DNA of 64,000 nucleotides, taken from assembly GCA_033807695.1 (NCBI GenBank), contig CM066307.1, forward strand, positions 1,612,001 to 1,676,000, in the 5' to 3' direction. A program made the translations under genes and the position numbers. The notes below the pieces were generated by a model. It saw only the letters and a list, made by a program, of their open reading frames with translations, was not told the origin of the DNA and searched no databases. The DNA is from Daedaleopsis sinensis. Lineage: Eukaryota > Basidiomycota > Agaricomycetes > Polyporales > Polyporaceae. Shown here piece after piece: positions 10,889-20,332 of the stretch; position 1 is the stretch's first letter, and the number at the start of each line of letters is the position of its first letter.

Positions 10889-13139
10889 TCACAACTCCCG
10901 CAACCGCAACACAATATTCGTCGCGAGCGCCCCGACCAAGAACACCGAGAGCACCGTCGGCCCGTACTTGTCATAGTACATCCCCTCCGCACGGCGGTGG
11001 CGGAGGTTGTACGCGCGGTACACGAAGATGATCGCCGAGTACGCAATCGCGACGAGCGCGACCCCCGTGAAGAGCCACGCGCTGATCAGCCCGACGGTGT
11101 CGCCCGGCGGTATGAAGTTGAGCAGCGTCGTCGCGATAGTGCCGATGTAGATCCCGAAGTGCAGCCATTTCTGCGCGTACGGGTGAGAACGAACGTGTGA
11201 CGCGGACGAGAGGGACGAGAGACAGTAGACTCACGAAGAAAGTACACCTTCGGCTCGATGCGGACCGGCACCGCGATCCGCTTCCCCGCCGGGGCGCTCC
11301 AGCTGCGCTCGAGCACCCGCTCGTCGCCCCGCGATGTCCCCTCCCCGCGCGTGCGCGCGATTCGCGCCCGCTCCTCGTCGTCGTGGTCGTCCTCGTCCTC
11401 GTCGTCCGCATCCGCATCGTCCACCGTCGCGCTCCCCGCGTCCGCGTCCCCGTCCGCGTGGCGCTTCACCACGTCCTCGCGCAGGCGGTCGCGCAGCGTC
11501 TCGTCGAACGCGGACGACGGCGCGAGCGGGTCGATCGACATCGCGCGCGCCTGCGCGGTGCTCTCGAGCGCGGACGCGATCGTGTTCGCGACCTTCGCGG
11601 CGGCGTTCGAGCTCTTGAGGAGTGGGGCAGCCTCCTCTGCGTCCGAGTCGCCGTCGGCGTCCTCGCGCGCTTTGCGCTGGTCCTCCTGCGCGCGCTCCTT
11701 GAGGTTCTTCTCGCGGATCGCCGCCGCCGCCGCGACCTCTGGCCCGGAGAGACCCGTGCGCTTGTGCTCGTCTCGCGCTGAGCGATGGTGAGTGAAGGCG
11801 GCCTCCCGGGCTTAAACAGATAGCAACTTACCGGGTGCAAGGTACATCTCTTCGTCCTCTTCGCCTTCGGACACGGGCTCTGTGTAGTGCTGCCGCTCGG
11901 GAGTAGTCTGGCCAACGTCTCGGTCCGGGACGAGGCACCCTTGGACGAAGACGAGTGCAGAGGACGCTCAATGGCGATGACACTGGTGTCGGGTTTTCAA
12001 ATATCGACCTCCACTGCGATGACCAAAGCTCTTCGATATCACATATCCCCACATATAAATCAACCAGGGACACTCACTCTGCAGAAGCCAGAATGGCACG
12101 AGGTCGACACGGTTCGGCATCAGCGTGGCGCACCCGTGAATGAACTTACTGAACTGTGGGCCAGTCAGCTACCAGCCAAAAACAGCGATCTATTGAAAAG
12201 CACGGCGTGCACGACTCGCCTTCGAAACAGCCTCGACGAGATGTGACGCGACCAACTCTGTGACCCACTGCGGCGGCTCCTGTCCGAACTGTGTCTGCAA
12301 CTTCACCTCGAGGACGCCATATCTAGGCGACGCAGCTCCATCAGCGAAAACCCCAGCGAAGACCGTATGGTGTGCTCACTTAAACAGCTCCTTGTCTTCC
12401 GGGGGCAGCTGCCCGAACGGGTGGTCTATGCCGATGTCCATCCGCCGCCAGTTGTCCCCCGCATGCATGTGCCCGTCCCAGTTGTCCTCCTGGATCATCG
12501 TGAGCTCCATGTTGAGCGAGATGCGCACGCGCGCGTCGCCGGGCAGCTGGAAGGCCGTGCGGCTGTAGAAGGTGCGCATGACGGGCACGAGCTTCTTCGT
12601 GAGCACGGAGTACTGCACCTTGTTCGCGAGCTGGATCATCCCGTCGACCTCCTGTTGCGTCTTCTTGTCGCGCGTGACGAGCTCCTGGAACTCGGCGTCC
12701 ATGGTGTGTTCGCCGCGCAGGAAGGCATTGACTAGGTGCTCTTTGATCGGGAAGCACGCCTTGACTGACTTCTCGCCCGTCCAGTCCTCGTGATGGGTTT
12801 TACGCTCCACGAAGATCTGTGTGGACAATTGAGCTGACGGCTTGAAGGAGTGACATACGGTCTTCTGGTTCGTATCTCCGTACCAACACAGACGGACAGC
12901 CTCTGCCCCCTCGGTCTTCTCCAACCGACCCAAATACAACTCCGGATCCTCGTTGTCAAAGTAAACAGAAGATATTGCTGGATATAATGTGAGAGGTGGA
13001 GGAAAACCCGGCATCTGCATCTAATAGTACATACCTGCATCTTTAGGTTCGAACTCCTTATCAGGTTTGAATAGACGACTTGGAAGCTCGAGGGTGGGCG
13101 TATAGCCATGCAAGTCGGCGCGAGCACGGTACGTGCATC
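10889..13139 (-). pseudogene. vtc4: vtc4-like polyphosphate polymerase (VTC complex), SPX domain missing, decaying
   Basis: Exons can still be traced: about 13139-13035, 12977-12859, 12816-12380, 12322-12220, 12153-12078, 12013-11832, 11777-11235, 11170-10889. They encode the VTC tunnel domain ([62 protein letters not shown]), an acidic linker, and the C-terminal three-helix DUF202-like membrane domain ending TNIVLRLREL. Intact VTC4 makes vacuolar polyphosphate from ATP. Lesions: no N-terminal SPX domain or start codon; an in-frame TGA at 11999-11997 where the family has Arg (MEVDI-stop-KP); a frame change in the acidic linker before EEDEEMYLAP; and a broken junction before KWLHFGIY that lacks the usual segment. 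The conserved R-x-R-W strand reads RLCW. Introns remain clean, one with a GC donor, so decay looks recent. Confidence 0.8.
11997..11999 (-). other. vtc4: Premature TGA in the vtc4 pseudogene
   Basis: The stop replaces the Arg expected in the M-D/E-V-D-I-R-K-P motif of VTC proteins, consistent with a CGA to TGA transition at a CpG. The reading frame on both sides matches the family. Confidence 0.7.
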
Positions 13140-14617
13140 CTCACAGAGTAATGACATTGTCTGCGATGTCTGAATCATTCGTAGTGACGGCACCGTGCGC
13201 CGCCGCATCACTGTCGTCCCGATATCTGTCGTGCAGCACCGGCTGTGTCGGCTCCAACGACTTGCTGTCACCCCAACCAGCCGGTACGTCCACTTGTCTT
13301 ATGCTGACCTCAGGTTCTGACACGGCACGTCCAGCGTGCATCATGAAGTGGTTTCGACAGTGTTACACGCGCAGAGTCTAGCAACTGCTATGTACATCAG
13401 CACAATGCGCACGATGTACATGGAAGGCTCACAGACACACGCAGCGCACAAGCACCGTACCTCACACTCGATTTCGACAGCCACACTCCCGTGCCGCAGC
13501 CATCTGTACCGTCCGAGCGGGTCTGGGGTGGTCCTGTAGCAGACATGCCACTTGCACCGACTCGGACGGCTCCACTGTCGTGCGGCTGCAGTAGCGACTG
13601 CCAGTTGACATGTAGAGGTCCGAGATGGAACGGCCGGACATCGCCCGGGGCGGGTGGCCTGTCACTGGAGAGATTCGAGGTGCGTGAGCGTTGATCGCAC
13701 ATCCGTAGCTCTATCCTGACTCATTCAGCAGAGCGGCCACCCACTGAGAGAACACACACGCCCTGGGGCGTGGGCCGGGACGCCTCAGCGACGACCAAGT
13801 TGAAGCCGGATAGTCGTCGAGCAGCCTGCTCGAGAATGTAAGGTGTGTGTTAGCGCGATGCTCGTATACATAGTCTGAACGCTCACGTACCTTGTGACAG
13901 AGGGGACGGCTGCGACACCGCCGTGCCAGTGCCGAATTACTCGCGGCCGCCCCATCGTGCTCTGTGTGTCTCGATGGCGCGTCCCGCCGTGCGTGTACCA
14001 CTCGATCACTGCGTGCCAGCTCAAAAGCCAGTGCGGCGCGAACAAGTGCGAGTCCGACGCGTGCAGCACGGGCTCGAGCCGATCGAATGAGCGGCGACGC
14101 CGCGCGCAGCGCGATGGACGGTACTGCCCGTCTGGTTGTGCGTGCACCACACCACTCACCTCGCTGGTCTCTAGCTTGGAAAACCGGGCGTGTACATCGG
14201 GCGGGGCGCTGTGTGCACGCCATGCACGTTCCCGCCGTGCGCGGCGGGTCATCACCGGCCTCAGCGCGCGCACGATGGGTGGTCTATGTCGCTCGGGTGA
14301 GCACGCACACGGTGAGCATCGTCGCCGTGCTCGCACTGGTGTCATGCGCTGAGCATGCGTTGTAGGGGGTCCAACGTGTTGCACGTCGCGATCGGCTACG
14401 AAAGCGGAGGCAGACCTGTCCATGTACATCTGTCTTGCTGCCTCCCATGTACACGGTCATGCAGACGCGTCCGGCCGCGTGCCTGCGCTGCGAGACTTTG
14501 CCAGAGCGCGTGTCCGGTACCTCGATCGCCTGGCACTGCTGTCCGAGCGGCTTTCCCGCGTCGCCGTCGTCCGGGTGGAGGCGGTGGCGTCTGCACTGGC
14601 AGAAAGTAAGTGACTCG
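13140..14617. other. Non-coding interval left of the retrotransposon
   Basis: No open frame here resembles an SPX domain or any other protein. The right end (about 14,437-14,525) shares a diverged segment with the right flank of the retrotransposon. Otherwise nothing is recognised. Confidence 0.45.
14437..14525 (+). repeat. Diverged direct repeat, left copy
   Basis: A stretch of about 85 bp centred on GGTCATGCAGACGCGTCCGG and CTGCGCTGCGAGACT recurs with substitutions at about 28,760-28,850, on the other side of the retrotransposon. It lies outside the LTR and is probably a dispersed repeat older than the insertion. Confidence 0.5.
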
Positions 14618-14621
14618 CCGG
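14618..14621. repeat. Target-site duplication, left copy (CCGG)
   Basis: The four bases before the left LTR equal the four after the right LTR (28,232-28,235). A fifth matching base is not present. Confidence 0.65.
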
Positions 14622-15582
14622 TGATGGGAGGGCACCGGCGATCTACTAGGAAAACCCAGCAGACACAACACCGGGCAGACGCTCCGAAGGGTGCGAGGTG
14701 GACCTCTGGTTCCCGAGCAACTGGAACGAACAACTACGACGAGACGCGCACGTCGAAGGCCGGAGAGCGAGGGATCGAGAAGGGGACAGGGAACTACGAC
14801 GGGCGGAGCCCGTGGAAGGACGGGGCTCGAAGGAGATCACACCGAGGACGGGCTCGACAGCGAGGTCGTCGAGTGCGTCGGACCGCTGGGCTCGCGCCTG
14901 TATGGATATGGGGGATGGGGGATCTGAGGCTACGAGTCCTGTACGCGGGCATCCTATCTACTGCTACCGTCCCGTGCGGTACCTCGAACCTCGTCCAATC
15001 CGGAGCCTCCAGCGTGGTCCGCCCGCTCGTAACCCTCTGCCCTACTCTCCAGTGTCTCCTGAAACTACCTCGAACCCGCCTTGTCGCAGTTCCGCGAGGA
15101 GGCGGAACCGTGGCTAAACCCTCGGCCTGGGCGCCAGTCGGGTCCTACCGCCTGGTCTCGTAGAACGGTCAGGAACGGCTACGCCTGGACCCCTGCACCG
15201 CCGCCTCCGCCTGCGACTAGCGTGTCATCGGTCCCGCACGATGCCTGTAACCTAAACTGCGGCCCGCTCTGGTCTTGGGTGTCGGAGCGGTCCTCAGGCT
15301 GCTGCCCAGCCTCCTGCCGGGGCTGCGGGGAACACTCGCAAGCCTCCTACGGGCGCGGCCCGTTGGAGGGAAGGGCGTCGCGCCCGTTGGAGGCCGGAGG
15401 CCTCGCGCGCTGCGTGGGCCGCATGAGGCGTCCCCTCCGACCGCCTTGTCGGAGGGATGTGGTGGTCCTGGAGTGGGAGATCGAGGGCAGGGACTCCGTC
15501 CTGGCCAGCGTGTCGTAGTAGGCATCGCCGTATATCGGCGATGGCGCGAAAAGCGGGGCTGGCGCCACTACGGGGCGCATCA
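14622..15582 (-). repeat. LTR, left copy (3' LTR in gag-pol sense)
   Basis: 961 bp, TGATG...CATCA at the ends. All chance open frames of the right LTR recur here with the same translations, in several frames, so the two copies are identical or nearly so. The LTR is GC-rich and has long chance ORFs on both strands, none protein-like. Confidence 0.93.
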
Positions 15583-15600
15583 TCTCCCCCCAACTGAAAT
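15583..15600 (-). promoter_or_regulatory. Polypurine tract region next to the 3' LTR
   Basis: On the minus strand this reads ATTTCAGTTGGGGGGAGA directly before the LTR. The GGGGGGAGA run fits a plus-strand primer site for reverse transcription. Confidence 0.7.
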
Positions 15601-15628
15601 CGGGACCGTCCCCGGTCCCTCTGCGTGG

Positions 15629-15635
15629 TATAAAG
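15629..15635 (+). promoter_or_regulatory. TATA box of antisense gene A
   Basis: TATAAAG lies 41-47 bp before the ATG at 15,676 and just inside the element, next to the LTR. Confidence 0.5.
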
Positions 15636-15675
15636 GGACGGCAGTTTGGACTGACGGGCTTCCTCCACCTTGACC

Positions 15676-16297
15676 ATGAACGGAACTCCCACCCGTGACG
15701 CCTTCCCGAACCTCCGCGCGCAGCCCTTCCCGAGCAGCCCGTTGAACCCGGACATGCTGGCCCGTGCGCACGCGCTGGCGGCCCGACAGCTCGAGCGCGC
15801 CGTTGTCGAATTCGAGGTCCTAGCCGATGCGGGGTCCGAGGGGCAACTGCAGGGCGTGGAAACCGAGCTGGTCGCCCTGGCCGACATGGTGGTGAGACGC
15901 CCTCCGTCCGCCTCCCTCTAGCCACGCCTGACGTAGTCCGTAGGGCGCGCTTGCCCTCGTCGGCGCCTCCGCTTCCGTCCTGGCCGCCTTCATTGCTCGC
16001 GTCGAGAGAGCCACCCTGGACGGCTGGCGTGATTTCGGCCGTGATGCCTTCCTCACCTTCCAGAACCGTGTGGCCTCCGACCGCCGCCTTCTTCGCATCG
16101 ACCAGGTCGTGACCCAACGTGCCATCGCCCAGCGGTCCCTGGTTGAACTCCGTACCCTCCGCCGTACCGCCGACCGCGCCGAAGGGGAGGGGATCCTTCT
16201 CGCGCTTGCGCTTGACGAACGTATCCGGGACCTGGAGGCCGAACGGGAGACCCTCAACGCCGAGCTGTCCGCCCTGCGCGGCCATAACTACTTCTAG
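15676..16297 (+). CDS. Antisense accessory gene A of the retrotransposon, helical protein of unknown function
   Basis: Two exons, 15676-15891 and 15944-16297, joined by a phase-0 intron of 52 bp (donor GTGAGA, acceptor CCGTAG, branch-like CTGAC), encode 189 residues. The ATG context is good (TTGACCATGA) and a TATA box lies 41-47 bp upstream. The protein is Ala/Leu/Arg/Glu-rich with long predicted helices, and the C-terminal third (RIRDLEAERETLNAEL) looks like a coiled coil. No catalytic motif, signal peptide or membrane segment is evident, and I do not recognise the family. It is transcribed against gag-pol. Architecture (exon 1 of 62-82 codons, one phase-0 intron) matches genes B and C, which suggests common origin. 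Confidence 0.6.
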
Positions 16298-16864
16298 GTG
16301 GCCGGCCACGCGACCCGCGGGAGGGGGGTGGTGGTGCTTCGTACGTAGTGATCGCCGCTGCCGTGTCCGCCTTCCTGTAGGGTCCCTGCCCGTCTTGCTA
16401 GAGTAGGGCCAGGGGGTACATCGTGCTTCCCCGCTATTGCTGCCGTCTCGTGTTCACCAGTCCGTGGGTCGCCCGCATCGACTGTCGGTCCTACGCGCGC
16501 GCGCTGTCGTATCGTGTTCATCAGTCCGTGTATCGCTCGAATCGCTCGCCAGTCCGCGTGTTGTTCGCTTCGCTCGCCAGTCCTGCGCGCGCGTACCGTA
16601 GTACCTTGTGCTCCAGCCCGTTTCATCCTCGTGCGCCGACGGAGAAAGGGGGCGCGCGGGCTCAGTTCCCCCCTAGTTCCCGTCGGGACGAGACATGGCG
16701 CCGCCAGAACGATGTGCCAGCGCCGCCTTGCTGAGTCGGGGCCGTGGTCTGGGCGCCAGGCCTCCCCCCCCCTGAATGGCGTGGCCCATAAAAGGCCTCC
16801 ACGCGGCCGGGCGGGCGGTAGCTTCGTGCCCTGCGTCTCCTCGCCCGCCTACTCGTCGACGCAC
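16298..16864. other. Spacer between antisense genes A and B
   Basis: Contains the 3' region of gene A and the upstream region of gene B, including CATAAAAG near 16,788. Short repeats of CGTGTTCATCAGTCCGTG-like sequence occur at about 16,450-16,560. No gene seen. Confidence 0.4.
16788..16795 (+). promoter_or_regulatory. TATA-like box of antisense gene B
   Basis: CATAAAAG lies about 75 bp before the ATG at 16,865. Confidence 0.35.
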
Positions 16865-17571
16865 ATGCCGGTTCGGTTGCGCCCTCTGTTCGAGCTCTCG
16901 AACTCCCATCGGGACTTCTACCATTCTTACACCGCCACCATACTGAGTCGCTTCCTTCGCCTCCTCGATCGGATCGAGACGAAGGCTGCCGCTGGTGACG
17001 TCGACGGGCCCGGGCTGTCGGACCTGCTCCAAGAGATCGGGCCTGTATTAGTACGCGCTCCGAACTTGTGATCCGTCGCCCAGAATGGGAACTGAATTCC
17101 CCGTTTTAGGTGACCTGGTGCGCGCTTCACGACGGGGCTCCAACCGTCCTTCGTCAGGACCTGCACCGTGTAGCTGCAGCGTTCGCCCGATTGCCAGATG
17201 GCGAGCGTCTCGAGGCCGAATTCGACAACGCGGTGATGGACGTCGTAGACCCCATCCGCGACCAATACCTCGTCGTGGCGCGCGCGTACGTCCAGTACCA
17301 GCGTCTGGTCCTGAACGCCGTGGAGTCCCAGCTCGCGGACCCTGTACACGAGATCGCGACCTCCGCGCGGCTGCGCACGTTGGAGGCGGAGACCGATCTA
17401 CTTGTCGCGGAGGTGGAGCGGCGCGAGGCGTTACAGTTGAGGGTCGCGGCACAGCGCGCGAGGCAGGCGGAATTGGGGGCTCCGGGCGTAGTGACAGCGG
17501 AGGCGGTCGCCGCGGAAGCCGAAGCCGTAGGGGGCGCACCGGATACCATAGTAGTCGACGAGGAGTTTTGA
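16865..17571 (+). CDS. Antisense accessory gene B of the retrotransposon, helical protein of unknown function
   Basis: Exons 16865-17050 and 17110-17571, separated by a 59-bp phase-0 intron (donor GTACGC, acceptor TTTTAG), encode 215 residues. The N-terminus is basic and aromatic (SNSHRDFYHSY). The rest is dominated by amphipathic helix, with a coiled-coil-like stretch LRTLEAETDLLVAEVERREA and an Ala/Glu-rich tail ending IVVDEEF. Length, intron phase and the late LEAE-containing helix resemble gene A, so the two may be duplicates; this is inference from visual comparison only. No recognisable domain. It sits 567 bp after A and 202 bp before C in the same orientation, with its own TATA-like box. 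Confidence 0.6.
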
Positions 17572-17687
17572 GGCAGTCCGTAGGAAGAATAGAAGCGTTC
17601 TGGCAGCGCGCGCCGGGTCCGTCCCGGCGTTGTTTTGTAAACAGAGACGAGGGGAAGTTGATGGGCCCCTGGGCCGTACGTCCTTCC

Positions 17688-17693
17688 TTAAAA
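17688..17693 (+). promoter_or_regulatory. Weak TATA-like box of antisense gene C
   Basis: TTAAAA lies about 80 bp before the ATG at 17,774, followed by a long CT-rich leader. Confidence 0.25.
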
Positions 17694-17773
17694 TGTCGCG
17701 CCCTTCGTGGGTTCTTCTTTTGCGTGCGCGTCTTCGTTCCTCTCTCTCTCTCCTACCTCTTCTCGCCGCCGCC

Positions 17774-19784
17774 ATGTCCCCCTCGGCCACTCCTTCGTCC
17801 GTCACGCTCCCTACGGTCCCTCCTTCGTCCGTTTCCCTCGTACCCGACCCAGGCCCCGAGCCTCCGCTTACCCAACGCGTCCCGAAGTCGGCCTCCCCTA
17901 CACCCTCGGTTGCCGCTGAGGAGGCCGCGGACTTCTTTGCCAACACTGGCGCGGAGGAGTTGGCGCGAATGGGGGAGGCGGAGGCCCGGAAGGCCATTGA
18001 CCGCGCTCTCGAGTGCATGGTACGCCCCGTTGGTTCGTTCGCCATCCGTGCCCGACTGCTAACCTCGGCTCTATCAGGACCAGCTGGAGTTCGACAGCTT
18101 GGGCGAGGCCGACGGCTCCTTCGCCCCGTTCCTCGAGGCCAGTAAAAGGGTCTTCGACGCGTCCGACGCGTACGAGGTCGTGCTGGAGTACACCACGCGG
18201 TCCCGGGCCCGTGCCGTCGCCCTCTTCGCGCAGCGCGTCGCTTCTGAGACTCACGCCGGCAGGCTGCGCAACGCGCGCCGACTCCTGTTCCTCGCTAAGT
18301 GGGAGCAGCACGAGTGTGCGCTCCTGGGCGACTACCGCAAGCTTCCGCGCGTCCCGCCGGCGGACGTCCAAGCCCTTGCCCACCGTGCCGCGCGCGGAGA
18401 AGACGTTGCCGCCCCGTGGATTGTCCCCGCTTCACCGCCGCCCGAGGAGGAGGGGACCGCCTCTCCCGCCGTCGCTGTCGGGCCGGGCCTCACGCCGGGG
18501 GACGCCACCCCCTCCGCTGCCGTCGACCCCGTGGAGCTCGACTCCTTCCTCGAGTCCCTCACCCTCCCGCGTCAGACCCCTGTCCCTGTCGAGGCGGACG
18601 ACGATGCGGCTCCGCTCGCCTCTCCCTTCACCCCCACGGCTCCAGTGAAGCGTACGCGCGCCCAGCGTGAGGCGGAACCTGAGCCTGGGGCCGTCCCCCT
18701 CACCCTTCCGACCCCCCCCGCTGCTGCTCCTTCCGCTACGCCCGGGGACGGACGGGTTACTCGACGGTCCGCCGTTCGCCAGACCACGCTCCCCGCTGCG
18801 CCGAAGGGTCGGATCACCACCACCGGTAAGAAGACCGGCTCGACCCCCACGCCCGTCGTCAACAACATGGGGGAGGTCGCGGCGACCGTCTGGATCTCCG
18901 GGCCGTGCGACAAGTGCGCGGCTAGCGGACGTCCGTGCACCAAGGCCAACCCCAACGGTCTCCGCTGCGACTGGTGCGCGAACCCGCCCACGCACAAGGC
19001 GGCCTGCATGTACGGCGGGCTGTCCACGACGGGCGAGTTCAAGTCCGCGACCAACGCCGTGCTCGGTGTCTATAACGGCGCCGGGTTCGCGCTGAGGTCG
19101 AACAGCCGCGAGCCCCACACCACTCTCCAGGCCATCCGGGTCGCGCGCGATTTCGAGAAGAGCGGCCGCGAGATTCGGGTCCTCGACCAGGCCGCGCTGC
19201 AGGGGCGGCTCTTTCACCGGAGCGACCACCTGACGCTGATCGGGACCGCCAAGGGGCCTACTCCCTACCCCCCGCCCGAGCAGCTGAAGGAGCTGGCCGT
19301 CGCTTGCGCTACCTCGCAGGCCGTCAGCGCCGCCATGGCGGGGGACGGGCGCGCGCCTCCTGACGCCGAGGTGGTCGAGATCTCCGAGGACGAGGACGAG
19401 GCCCCTCCTCCCAAGAAGGCCCGCGTTTCCTCCGCAACGAAGGCCGGGTCCGGCGCGGTGGACAAGAAGAAAAGGCCCGTCGCCTCCGCGTCGTCGTCCG
19501 GGAAGGCGCGTGCCGGGACCGAGGTGCTCCCCAAGGAGGAGTTCGAGCCGTTCGACCTGGACCTCGCGCGGGAGGGTCGCGAGCGGGCGAACTTCCTCGT
19601 CGAGCAGATCTGGGCGAACGCGCGGGAGCTCGTCGGTATCCGCCGTCGCGAGCAACGCCTCTCCGGGGAGCCGTTTGGGAGCGACTTCGCGCCCGGGCTG
19701 CCCGAGGTGGTGTCGTTCGCTGACAAGTTCAGTAGCGACCCCAACGCCGCCGTCCTCCGCGCGGTCTTGAAGGAGGACGCGTGA
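17774..19784 (+). CDS. Antisense accessory gene C of the retrotransposon: Zn2Cys6-like, probable nuclear protein
   Basis: Exons 17774-18019 and 18078-19784, with a 58-bp phase-0 intron (donor GTACGC, branch GCTAAC, acceptor ATCAG), encode 650 residues. After a Ser/Pro-rich start and a helical region there is a Pro-rich linker with basic patches, then a six-cysteine cluster C-x2-C-x6-C-x9-C-x2-C-x9-C beginning CDKCAASGRPC. This follows the spacing of Gal4-type binuclear zinc clusters except that the last gap is longer. Downstream are VVEISEDEDE, a good match to a SUMO-interaction motif, basic PPPKKARV- and KKKRP-type stretches that could be nuclear signals, and a charged C-terminal helix. A DNA- or chromatin-associated role is plausible but unproven. 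No retroviral domain is present, and it opposes gag-pol, ending 548 bp from the pol stop. Confidence 0.72.
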
Positions 19785-20332
19785 TCGTCGGGCGAGTGGT
19801 CGCCTCGTAGGCCCCCTCTTGGACTTCTGCATGCTTGATTCGTACGCGTGGGCCCCCCGTTCTTCTCGTCATGTTCTCTCCGTGGACTTCTCTCGGCGCT
19901 CGCGCCCTCATCGCCTCGCCTCCTCTTCCCTACTATACCTCCAATCCCTAATCCTGTCCCTCCTCTCGCCCTCGCGTCTCTCTCTTTTCATCGTTCCTTC
20001 TCGCTCGTCGCTGTCGTCGTCGTCGCTTTGTACGCTCCGGAGCCTACGCTCCCGTATATACCGCTGGTCCTTCTGGTCGCGCTTGCTGTAAGTCCGCTTT
20101 CTTGTACGCTTGGCACGGAATGCATCGTCGTCTGGTCTCCGTCTCGTGTCGCGTGTAGCTCGTAGTCTAGTTTCGTGGAAGGGAGAGTTGAATTGATTGT
20201 TGGTAAGGGAGTACAAGTGCGAGTCGGTGTGCTACACAGGCCTGGTGTTGAAGCGCTCCTTCCTCCTGCGCGTGTTGTCGCCGCCGTTCTCCCCCCAACT
20301 GAAATTGGCTCCCTCCTGGGGGCCCGGCCCAC
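19785..20332. other. Convergent spacer between gene C and pol
   Basis: Pyrimidine-rich on the plus strand, with no supported frame. Contains the internal copy of the polypurine-tract sequence at 20,288-20,305. Confidence 0.45.
20288..20305 (-). repeat. Internal copy of the polypurine-tract region
   Basis: The 18 bases TCTCCCCCCAACTGAAAT (plus strand) are identical to 15,583-15,600. This copy lies 28-45 bp beyond the pol stop, where a standard element would have its PPT. Confidence 0.75.

Noticed and set aside
13140..14621. Search for the missing SPX domain of vtc4
   Set aside because: No frame shows an SPX-like start or the characteristic Lys/Tyr pattern; the nearest minus frame (13,344-13,141) is unrelated and stops before the VTC domain.
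14435..15887. Several 100-240-codon frames in and around the LTR
   Set aside because: They recur identically in the other LTR in several frames at once, as expected of GC-rich non-coding repeats, and some end or begin outside the LTR by chance.
18432..19832. 466-codon minus-strand frame inside the retrotransposon
   Set aside because: Shadow of antisense gene C. The plus frame has the spliced start, the cysteine cluster and better codon pattern.
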